A stretch of DNA of 64,000 nucleotides from Heliopora coerulea (taxonomy: Eukaryota > Cnidaria > Anthozoa > Scleralcyonacea > Helioporidae), in contig JASJOG010000096.1 of NCBI GenBank assembly GCA_030142905.1, positions 1 to 64,000 of the forward strand, written 5' to 3'. Shown here piece after piece: positions 55,226 through 64,000 of the stretch. The position numbers and the translations under genes are program-made. Under the pieces are notes generated by a model. The model did no database searches. It was not told where the DNA came from and worked only from the letters and a program-made list of their open reading frames with translations. How positions within the stretch are numbered: position 1 is the stretch's first letter; every line of letters begins with the position of its first letter.

Positions 55226-56390
55226 CTACAAAGTGTAAATAATGGTAAGGTTATTATTCTGGTTAGAAATTTATCATTGGCTTTGAAAGAATAAAATGGG
55301 CAACTTCAGAATCATCTCTTTATGTTACACTACAGTTGGACTAAAAAGTTGGAAAATACAATCTCGCGAGGAAAACCACTTATTCGAGCATGGTACGACG
55401 TCGTTCCACTCATTAATTTTTCCTTTATTGTTGTTTTGCAACTCCAAAAACGCCTATCGTACGGCAAGGAATTTGACATACTAATTGTCCGGGTGATTTA
55501 CAAGTTAGCTATAGCACTTTTACAATATTGTTCTTTTCAGAACTTTTTATCTCAAGTGCTTGATCGCAAACTAACAGTGTCGCTTTTCCAAGTACTTCCA
55601 CAATATCTTAGGATCGTGTGTTTAATCAATATTTACATCAAACGCAACCTTAGTGGTCTCAGAATTCGTCTATATTCCTAGTAAAATACGGTGAAAATGT
55701 TTGGAATGCTGACAATTTCTACCAAACGAGATAAACACCCAAAGATGGTAAAGTTCTTTCATTGGTAACATGGTACAAATGCTCTAGCTGACGTGTTTAT
55801 ATCCGGGTTACCAACATGACGAACTCCAAGTGGTGTTTCCGAGCGCTGTTTCTGTCTGACTGTCGTCAGACTTTCACTTACAAACGGCTACTGTTTCTGT
55901 AGTGATGCGAATTTCTACTAACTTCTTGATGAAAAATCTTGGAGATAATTGATCCGTCTGCTCTACACAGTAATTGCTCTGCTCTACACAGTAATTTGAG
56001 ACAGGAAAATGTTTCTCAGGATAAGAATTACATTTGGTAAAAAATCTTTGTACTTTGCACATATTTGCAATATAATGTTTTAATGCCATTGCTTTAGCAA
56101 TTTTTAAAGAAATATACCATTAAAATAGATATTGATGGTATTTGAGACAAATTTTGCTTTGATAACACTTACCATTTAAAGGTGTCTAAAGGTTTAGTTA
56201 TATGAAGTAATTTTAATTTTTCAATGCAGTTGTGTTTAGAGTTGTGTTGAAACTGTTTTGCTGTTGATCTATAAAACAAATCGTACAAGTTCAATTCAAA
56301 AGCAACCAACCACCTTGTCTAACTGATGTTGCATTTTGGTTTGTGAGAAAAGTAGCTCATTCAGAGAGGTGCCATGAATTTGACATTTAA
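55226..56390. other. Non-coding; upstream side of the aminopeptidase gene
   Basis: The signal-peptide exon of the aminopeptidase should be here or further right and was not recognised. A small tandem repeat GCTCTACACAGTAATT lies near 55960-55995. Confidence 0.3.
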
Positions 56391-57062
56391 CTAAGGGTGA
56401 AGATATTTTTTAGCGAGTTTGTAAAGTTTAAGTTTGTCTTCTGTTAATGTTGATTCTTGAAGTGCCATAGTTCTTTCCTCAAACTGTGTAAGTTGTTCAC
56501 TTGTTAAAGCAGGACTAGTTGGTGGAATGTCTACTGAACTGTCATCAAGTGGGATAGGTCCATCCCAATCAATACCATACTTGTCAGTTACTTCAGTAGG
56601 ATTGGTACCTTTTTCAGATGTCATCAATGAACCTTGGACCCAAAGCTGAAGGGGTGTATACCTTAATGACATAAACTTTCGCGGTCATTAACTTTCGCGG
56701 TCATTAACTTTCGCGATATAAACTTTTGCGGTCATAAAACTTTTGCGGATGACAAAACTGGAAAATTCGCGGTCATAAACTTCCACGGATAAGCGAATTT
56801 GGAAAAATTCGCTGTCATAAACTTTCGCGGACAATGTGATCTCAAATATTTCGTGTGCATAAACTTTCGCGATTCGTATTTTTTTCATGGGAAGTCTAAG
56901 TCATATTAAGATAAGAAATCGTATGAAAGTCCATAGCATTTTCAGAATAAAATCACTAATGTCAACATAACAATAACAAAACTACCAAATAACAATAATA
57001 TCCGTGTATGACAACTTTCAGTGGTGGGTTCAGTATGACAACGTTCGGTGGTGTTTCCTCCA

Positions 57063-57644
57063 TTATTGCTGGTAGATTATGATTTCGATTATGATTACTA
57101 GCGAAAAATGCGCGAATGTCGTGATTTCGTTTCGGCCTGCTTGCTTCAACTGAAGTTTCTTTGCCTTTTGAGATCGAGGCAGAATCGATATGTCTGTCTC
57201 ATCAGCCTTTTCTTTTAAGAAGCTTCCAACCTTCACCATACTTTCCTGCTGGCTGTACAAGTCAGAGACCAGTTCTTCGTATCTTTTCATCAAAGCATTT
57301 CCATTAATGTTTCCTGTCAACACTACGGTCACCAAGCAAGAAGTTTCGAGTCCTCCTTGAATAAGTGGTGAGCGCCTGTAATCTGTACCAATCAACTTCG
57401 CTGTTACATCAGCTCCTCGAAGAAGGAGATATTTCGTTGGCCGAGAAATCTCCCTTGGCAAATGCCCAACTGTCATATCGCTTTCGATTTTACACACCTT
57501 TATTGTATAGGGGTCAAAATCGTTGTCATTTTCTATCTTGCACACCAACAATTCATCTGGAGCCGGACTCCAATATGAGCGATACACATGATATCCTTGA
57601 ACTGCAGCATTGAACGCAAATGTAACAGACTGAACGCAAGCCAT
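57063..57644 (-). CDS. HIRAN-like domain protein carried by the element
   Basis: 193 codons,intact, from ATG 57644. GYHVYRSYWSPAPDELLVC, NDFDPYTIKV, VGHLPREISRPTKYLL, GGLETSCLVTVVL follow the pattern of HIRAN-type beta-barrels (H.Y..W.P..G..L.C..E..N..D.YAV, VGH.PR..S, GGLE.PC) that bind 3' DNA ends in HLTF/Rad5 proteins. No helicase follows. The last third is helical and charged (SQQESMVKVGSFLKEKADE) and the frame ends in a hydrophobic run IIIEIIIYQQ. Its start is within a few bases of the opposite ORF's open frame, so both could share a bidirectional promoter. Similar stand-alone proteins are common in corals. Confidence 0.65.
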   Translation of the reverse strand: MACVQSVTFAFNAAVQGYHVYRSYWSPAPDELLVCKIENDNDFDPYTIKVCKIESDMTVGHLPREISRPTKYLLLRGADVTAKLIGTDYRRSPLIQGGLETSCLVTVVLTGNINGNALMKRYEELVSDLYSQQESMVKVGSFLKEKADETDISILPRSQKAKKLQLKQAGRNEITTFAHFSLVIIIEIIIYQQ

Positions 57645-57646
57645 TT

Positions 57647-58107
57647 CGTCACAACACTTCCACTACACTTGCACTGAGGCGCATGATGTTGAAATTGTAC
57701 AAGACGATCTGACTGTAGCAGGTCCATCAACTGTTCGTAGAGAAGACACTGGGCTGGGATCAGTTGATTTTGATGCTGTTCAACATGCTACAAGCGTACT
57801 TCGAAGTAAAAGAAGCAAGTACAATAAGTACAGCGACGAGGATCGAAGATATGGAAGTGAAAACGGACCCATCGCCGCATTGAGAAAGTTTAAAACAAAA
57901 TATCCAAATCTGAATGAAAGCACTGTTCGCGAAATGAAAAAGCGATACAAAGAATTACTGAAAGCAGACATGTATGGAAACGCAGACAGAAGGATCGAGA
58001 AGTACCGATCTCCTACTGGTCGTCCCTTATTGTTGGGTGATTTGGATTTCATGGTGCAAAGATACATACAGGCGGTACTATGTTTCGCGGTCATTAACTT
58101 TCGCTGA
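57647..58107 (+). pseudogene. pogo/CENP-B-type transposase N-terminal part, truncated
   Basis: The frame is open from before 57647; the first family-like residues are DDLTVAGPSTVRRED, then SKRSKYNKYSDEDRRYGSEN and AALRKFKTKYPNLNESTVRE, a helix-turn-helix of the psq/pogo type, followed by GRPLLLGDLDFMVQRYIQA, the second DNA-binding part. It then runs directly into the element's right terminal repeat and stops at 58105-58107. The DDE domain has been deleted. Confidence 0.6.
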
Positions 58108-59424
58108 TGACAAAACTGAAAAATTTGCGGACAAAAACTTTCGCGGATGAGCGAATTTAGAAAAATTCGCGGACATAAACTTTCGCGGATTGGACTAATC
58201 CGCGAAAATTTGTGTCCGCGAAAAAAGTTTATGACCGCGAAAGTTTAGGTCATTAAGGTAGTTGTTTGCTGTGGACATGGGATGTCTCAATCAGGCAACA
58301 GATCATTCATCCAAACAATGGTTTATGTGATGAAGGAATGCATAATGTAAGCACTATAAGTCATTCTCTGCTTAATAGTCCAAGATATTCAGATCTCCGA
58401 TTAATGAAAACAGATTGTGGCAATTGTTTAAAACATCCTTAAATACATCCCACCAGAGGTGCTCAATTTGTTGATTGTGCATGCTCTTACCCACAAGAGC
58501 TGACCCCTTACCTGGACCACAAGTGTTTAACTTATTGTTGACAACATCCATACTTTCAGTTCCCTAACAACATCACACCTGATTCTGGAGGGCAATCCCC
58601 AGTTTTATACTACTTTTATGAATTTTTAGAATACTGTGGCAGTTTCTTTGTTAGCATTGCAGGGTAAATACACAGGTGTGAAGCCATCCTCACACCCGTG
58701 AACAACAAAACACCATTTGACAAGTTTATGATTGCCGAGTCCAAGTGGCCTTGTTCCATTGTATATACATCATTTAATTGCCGTGCACCATCAAGTAGCC
58801 ACTCCCTGGGGATCAACTCATGAAAGAGCTTCTCTCATATGATGTCTGATGATGAACATACCCTTTAAGCCAAGGTTTCCCATCAACATTTTTGATCCAC
58901 ATTTTGGATTTGTCCTTTTAGTTGTTCTCACTATGTCATCTGGTTATCTTGTATTTCTGTGTAAAGGAAATGCACTGAAAGACCGTATTCTTGCATTTGT
59001 CGTTTTACAGTCCATGAACTCACATGAAGTAGCTCTGAAATTGAATGGATACTAAACCTGGCTTTTACAAGCATTGAGAACTGTTCCTTGCTAACTGCAT
59101 ACTTTGGTCTACCTGGTTATCCAGTGAAAACAGCATTTTCTCTGATGTTCATCCCTGAACACTCTAAAATTGACCATGCACTCCTGAACAAATTGAATAT
59201 TTCTTCTGGTATTCTTGTCAAGGAGTCTAAGACAATGACAAGCTTCTGAATTTCTTGAGGCTCTTCTGCTATGTCGAAATTATCAGCACCATGAACACTA
59301 GAAACAATCTCCCTTAATTTGGATGTTATTACGTCCTTCAACTCGCCAGTGAAATCTGTCAGCATGTTCGTTTGTCTTTCTGCCCTGCTCAACGTATCAG
59401 CTACTCAAACGCACAGGTGATGAT

Positions 59425-59762
59425 AATGGTAAAACACTGCATAATAATGCCACAGTGCATGATAATACGAAACATTACAAAATAATACTGAAACAGTGCC
59501 TAATAATAACAAATCGGTACAAATAATGAAACATTGTACAATAATAACGAAACAGTGTGTACCAATACAAACCAATGCTTTATAATAAAGAAACAGTGCA
59601 TAATAATAACAAATCAACAGTGCATAATACTAACAAAGCAGTGTATAATAATAACAAAGAAATGCAAATTAATAACTAGACATTGCATGATCATGATGAA
59701 CTTGGGAATAATAATAACGAAAAACTGTATAATAATGAACAGGTAGATAATAACGAAACATA
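59425..59762. repeat. Degenerate tandem repeat (AACAGTGCATAATAATAAC type)
   Basis: About a dozen loose copies of a unit of roughly 20-32 bases made of AAACAGTG, CATAATAATAAC and variants. Open frames over it on both strands are by-products of the repeat. Confidence 0.8.
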
Positions 59763-62700
59763 CTAGTTTTGACGGTAATGACATCCCATACTTACCAGTG
59801 AAATGTCCGTGAAAATTTTCTTTTTAACCTGGATTCTTCATCGTCAGATCCCTCACTACCACTTTGGGATGTGTTGTCGTTTCCTTTCACATTTTTTCTT
59901 CGTTTACTACAGCCCTACGTACGAGTTTCCTCATTTTCATAACAGCCTTACAACGTTACCGCGAAAGGTAACGTTGTAAGGTCACTCCAATATGGTGCAG
60001 ATTGAATTTTGCGGGCTTCATTTTCTCCCGCACTCCAACCCTAGGTTGCTCGATCCAGTCCTATTTTACAGATCAGTGATTAGGGCTGAATAGGGCAGAC
60101 CTACTTGATATTATAGCTGCTGTTGGTGTTCCTTAACAAAAGAAATTGATCATCTTTTGTCATTTTGCCATTTGTTACTCAAGTCCCAGGGGACTGAGTA
60201 GTGAATACGCTCCATACTGTTGCTCTTGCACTGATAAGTACCAGCATATTGACCTTACTCAGAACTAACGTAAAGTCACCCGAACTTTCAGCATTCCCGG
60301 CTGGGTGAGTCTTGTGTTATTTTAGTTCGGTTAAGGCCAAAAGATTTTATTCGTCAAGGGAAGACATTCCACTGAGAAGAGTTGTAACTACCTCAATTAA
60401 CTTTTCCTCAGCAGAATCAGTCCCCGAACGCCCCTGTCGCGAACAGAGGATATCCTGCCGAGAAGGGGGTTAAACAAACACTAATTTGTCGTAAGAAAAA
60501 AAAATTTAAAGAAAATCGATAATCGATCAAAAGACCCGACAATGTAGTACAGCGAGTTGATTCCCAATCACGAAATACCCGGCTAGAATTCTTTCACAAC
60601 ACAGGCTGTATATCCTACGAAAATTTTCCCTCATATGAGCCGGTTACGTGAAGAATTATAGCGCTGGTTGAAATTCAGATACTCTGCCCGTGTTCAAAAT
60701 TTCGAAATGTAATTGCCAATTTTTAACGGATTTCTTCTTCTTAAGACTGGGCTGAAACTCTTCCTTGTAAGTAAAATAGATCTTAATTTCAAAAAGAAAT
60801 TCACCAGAGTAACGTCCTGTCATCAGAATCGGAGGAACAAACAGCGACGCTATGCGCCCGCTCACACCGGAACTCCATCGTTCCGTGTGGCGAAACAATG
60901 ACGGAGAACGGTTGAGTTCACACGGGATGGGAAAAGGTGTGTCCACATACACGCTAACTAGTGGAATGCGGTGGACAGAATTGTGCGTGTTTCCAGCACT
61001 TCACAACGGCTTCACAAGTGTGAGCAGAACAAAAATGGCTGTTGAAAAAGAAGACAAGAAAGACGGAAGAGATAGGCCGTAATGCTAAGGAGCTCCATGA
61101 TGCGACTTTAGTATGTAAAAATTAGTTTTCGATTCATGTCTTCATCTTGATCAATTTCCTGCGTTTTACGCTTATTTACGGCTCTTTTCGTATTGCATAA
61201 AAACCGGGGATATAATTCACACCGATTGCCCAAAATGTCCTGGCCTGCCGGGATCAAATAAAAAGTCCTTTAACATTTTCTCGTGTACAATCAGGGGCAA
61301 TAATGACAGACGCTGACAGTTCCGTCGCATTCGTCCTACAGTTTGTGGTCCAGTCTGATTCTCTGGAGCCACGATACGCAAAATAGGCTGAATTTTAACT
61401 GTTTTCTCCTGGGATTGGTCTCCCATTGCTTTGCCCTGGCTAACGCCAGACAATTTTACTCTGCCAAGGTAGACATTTGAACAGAAGAGAGCAAAAGTAC
61501 TACCTCTCTGCCATTGAAGGACTCGAGGTGGGTGAAAGCACCGTGGGAGATTGCAGTACGTGTACGAACGTTACTAATGGCTACACGAAAAACGTTTGAA
61601 TCAAATAACGTAAAAGTTGGCTTTAAAAACAGCTGTAATGGGCAGTGGCTCTAACATACGCTGTATCAGTAAAGGTCGCAAACGTACTCATAGTGAAAAA
61701 TTTGTACAGACTTTGGCGGGTTATATTCTCCTTCCGTTTTGATATTCCAAGACACATCAGAAACAAAATTGAACAAAAATTAAAGGACGATACATGGCCT
61801 TGAGTTCGTTCTATTTTAATATCCATGTAAACCTGATATCACAAACTACGACAACTAATGGCTGTACCTTCTCGAACGCCGCTAACATATACACACGTTA
61901 CAGTATCGCTTTGAAAAACGTCTTATCCATGGTGAATGGTTATACAAGACAGTCCTGAAAAGAACTAAAGGAACCAACACACACAGAGAAAGTAAATACT
62001 AAAAAGCACTATGCATTTCGGCAGACCACTCTTCAGCTGCAAACGTGCACTAACTGTTGAGAGACACTAAAAGGAAAACAATTTTACAAAGTCCCAACTT
62101 ACAAACTGAAAGCAACATAAATAAAATGTACCCAAAATTATCGCAGCATCGCGAAGTTAAAACGAATAAAGAAAGGAAAATTACAAAAAATTATCCTACA
62201 ACCTACAGTTGTAACACTTAAAGTTTTCCCTCCTTGTATATACCTATATAAAAATATATACACAAAATGAAAACAATTGAGTAAACCCTTGCCTATCGCA
62301 TCGTTGTTAAGCCCGTTACAATTGGATCTAAACTTTGATCGCCGAGGCTGTGTAATTTCATGTTAGACAAAGGGTGTCTCAAAGAATGTATACCAACCTT
62401 GAGTACATTTCTTGTTTTCTAAAGGTGGTTAAATACCTTCATACTTATACCACCATATCCGAATTCAAACGGCTTCATTCTGATACATCAGTTGTTGAAA
62501 TTGATCAGATAATTGAACTTCTACAATCAGTCCATGGCTGCTCAACCGCTGAGTTTTTTTTTGTTTATGATCGGTTGCCGAAACTTCCTCTGATCAATTT
62601 CGACATGCGATATTTCACAATAAGTTACCAAAGCCGAGATTATTATCGGTCAATATGTCAGTGACTGTAAAGGAGCGTCATTACTTTACTAAAATATTAT

Positions 62701-63510
62701 CAGATAGAAACAACGCATAATCGAAGGAGTGTTCTTTATCGTGTAAAAGGCAGCACCACGAACAAAAAGTCAGGTTAAATTAACACAATTCATTCTCCCT
62801 AACTACCTTGAAAAAGTTTTACTCTGAATTCAGTCGCACATTTGGGCTGTTTTGAAACAGCATTTTCTTCCATTTTGATTGCGTCTCCGTTTGTAAAACT
62901 GACAACGTTACATTCACCTCAAGCACGGTGATTGTAACGAGATAAGCGGTTTACCCCGACCAACCAGAGCTGAGCAAACTCTAAAACCACATCTGGTATT
63001 AACCCTATTATAAACCAAATTAATCTCTGTTCCAAGACGAATATGACGATATGAATATAAAAAAGCTAATACATGAAATGTACCCAAAGAATGCACAAAT
63101 TTTCAAAGCCGAATCAGGGGAAAATTTGACCAGATCGAAAATTACCTCCAGCGACTATGGGAACGAAGATATGGGATCTACATACTGCAATGTTTGATAG
63201 CACGTGCAAAACTCGAAACTGAATCTTGATCCAAGGTATTACTAAAATTTTCAAAAAAAACCACATGAAAGTTTGATGTACCACATGGAACATGTAATAG
63301 TTTTGAAACGTGAAGAACATGGGGCTTTAAAAAATCCGTCAAAGTATTTTACATATCAACAAGGAGTTTACTTCATCACGCGTGGGTAAAAAGAAAAGTA
63401 TAACGTCTAATTCTGAGGAGTGCGGATGAATATTTCTGAGAATGCTGCCGCCCGTTGAATCTTCAATACCTCATTCTTATTTTGATCGTTTTATCAGACG
63501 TTTTCCTGCT
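59763..63510. other. Intergenic stretch, no supported gene
   Basis: Several frames of 60-98 codons (for example 61217-61453 minus, 62374-62664 plus) lack family motifs and splice context. Contains the hairpin at 59946-59981. It may be intron sequence of the minus-strand gene whose terminal exon is at 63511, in which case there are no further exons to the left. Confidence 0.35.
59946..59981. repeat. Perfect 15-base-pair hairpin
   Basis: CCTTACAACGTTACC, loop GCGAAA, then the exact inverse GGTAACGTTGTAAGG. It may be two abutting transposon ends or an excision footprint. Confidence 0.9.
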
Positions 63511-63732
63511 TTACTCCAAGTCACTATCATCATCATCAACATTATCATCCATCCAGTCCTCAGCATCATCGTCACCGTCATCATCATCCAAAACGTATTT
63601 CACAGGAGGTTTTTGGCGTCTGGCGGGACGTTTCTGTGGTGAAACAGGGTCACCCCCGAAGTCTTGGTCTTCTCTGCTGGAAATGATGGCTTTCTTTCGC
63701 TTGGGTTCCGGTGCTGGTTTTGACATTTTAGC
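63511..63732 (-). CDS. Terminal exon with acidic tail (topoisomerase II-like?)
   Basis: Acceptor TTTTACTTAG at 63733-63742, then an open frame of 73 codons to TAA at 63511. It starts basic (KPAPEPKRKKAII), has DFGGDPVSPQKRPARRQK, then PPVKYVLDDDD and a run of Asp-rich codons ending DSDLE. A basic Ser/Pro-rich part, then R-x-x-K-x-P-x-K-Y before an acidic end, is how eukaryotic topoisomerase II C-termini close, but the resemblance is weak and other nuclear proteins end similarly. The rest of the gene is beyond the right edge. The GAT-repeat codons make a mirror reading frame on the plus strand that should be ignored. Confidence 0.5.
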   Translation of the reverse strand, partial: AKMSKPAPEPKRKKAIISSREDQDFGGDPVSPQKRPARRQKPPVKYVLDDDDGDDDAEDWMDDNVDDDDSDLE

Positions 63733-64000
63733 CTAAGTAAAACGTCAAAAAAGTACAAAGAGAACGAAAAGAGGATAAAGATACAGGAAGGGTAATCGTC
63801 TTTTGAGTAACCAGGCCCTGGTGAAGTACGTCAGAAGATTTTGCTTACTAAGGACTTGCCGGATACCAGTCAACTAAGACCTCCGGATTCAACCGGATAA
63901 TAGACGACCGTATGTCGGATGGTAGCAGGTTCTAGATGAAGGAGAAAAGAAACCAGGGATTATTTAAAGGTGAGTTTATATATCTGCAATTTTCCACCTC
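63733..64000. other. Intron of the gene with the acidic terminal exon
   Basis: Non-coding; nothing else recognised. Confidence 0.35.

Larger units (their letters stand above)
56661..58258. mobile_element. TA-flanked element with HIRAN-like and pogo-type ORFs
   Basis: Ends CCTTAATGACATAAACTTTC and, inverted, CCTTAATGACCTAAACTTTC, each followed by many CTTTCGCGG-containing repeats (56661-56880 and about 58078-58258). TA is present on both sides (56659-56660, 58259-58260), and dropping the element with one TA restores the integrase reading frame at ANN|YTP. The TA duplication agrees with Tc1/mariner/pogo chemistry. The transposase catalytic domain is missing. Confidence 0.85.
56391..59392 (-). 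pseudogene. Integrase-core (rve-like) transposon-derived gene, decayed and split
   Basis: N-terminal part 59117-59392: SRAERQTNMLTDFTGELKDV and QKLVIVLDSLTRIPEEIFN, then (about 58900-59110) GRPKYAVSKEQ and a helix-turn-helix-like segment. The core is full of stops but near 58300-58560 retains KSMHNQQIEHLWWDVF, the Glu-containing motif of this DDE integrase family, and HPMSTANN. After removing the 56661-58258 insertion the frame continues YTPLQLWVQGSL, then YGIDWDGPIP and a C-terminal helix to 56391. This intron-poor family is common in cnidarian and fish genomes. Function of intact members is unknown to me. Confidence 0.65.

Noticed and set aside
57880..58107. Independent host gene for the helix-turn-helix protein
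   Set aside because: It runs into the element's terminal repeat and lies wholly within the TA-flanked insertion.
62374..62664. Possible 96-codon gene
   Set aside because: No domain, no start context, no splice signals, and no relatives that I can recall.
63442..63736. Plus-strand frames over the acidic exon (Ser/Ile-rich)
   Set aside because: Mirror frames of the GAT-repeat codons of the minus-strand exon.

Overview
This window is eukaryotic and most likely from a cnidarian, probably an anthozoan such as a stony coral. Host genes are split into short exons (23-490 bases) with GT..AG introns. The mobile-element mix is of a kind known from coral and anemone genomes: a Penelope-like element with hammerhead ribozymes, CR1-like and other non-LTR fragments, hAT, Tc1/mariner and pogo-type DNA transposons, THAP and SWIM-YqaJ genes, and a Polinton-like fragment. 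The species assignment is inference.

Host genes. (1) Positions 10116-11754 (+): the hinge and ligand-binding domain of an NR2-like nuclear receptor in two exons; the DNA-binding-domain exons were not found. (2) Positions 24900-29589 (+): four exons of a plexin-like receptor (one TIG/IPT exon, three exons of the cytoplasmic domain); a possible signal-peptide exon at 20569 may or may not belong to it. (3) Positions 41787-55225 (-): a Xaa-Pro aminopeptidase 2-like gene with at least twelve recognisable exons, including a 23-base microexon. This copy has an in-frame stop, a frameshift in the active-site exon and an unusual AC acceptor, so it may be a decaying copy or carry assembly errors. (4) Positions 63511-63732 (-): an acidic terminal exon of a gene running off the right edge, perhaps topoisomerase II.

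Mobile elements dominate the rest. Positions 1-3520 hold a decayed Polinton-like (virus-related) segment: integrase, a conserved element protein, two broken structural-type genes and a two-helix membrane protein, all peppered with a GAGCGNAGCGAGCG motif. Positions 3706-5075 (-) are a 5'-truncated non-LTR retrotransposon. Positions 14320-15458 are a truncated hAT element. Positions 32252-35333 are a nearly intact Penelope-like element with 13-base target-site duplications, inverted terminal copies and hammerhead ribozymes. Positions 39244-40208 are a palindromic miniature of the same family with its own 15-base duplication. Positions 36828-39014 are a mariner-type (DD41D) transposon with inverted repeats of about 415 bases. 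Positions 43858-46867, inside an aminopeptidase intron, are an element with two convergent genes, THAP and SWIM-YqaJ, whose N-termini are both encoded in the long inverted repeats. Positions 56391-59392 are an integrase-like pseudogene split exactly at a TA by an element (56661-58258) carrying divergent HIRAN-like and pogo-type ORFs.

The remaining sequence is intron or intergenic DNA with MITEs, tRNA-derived SINE remnants, microsatellites, a 104-base near-perfect palindrome and a fold-back element with telomere-like repeats. The strongest candidates for something undescribed are the THAP/SWIM-YqaJ element with the shared N-terminus, the HIRAN/pogo element and the palindromic mini-Penelope.
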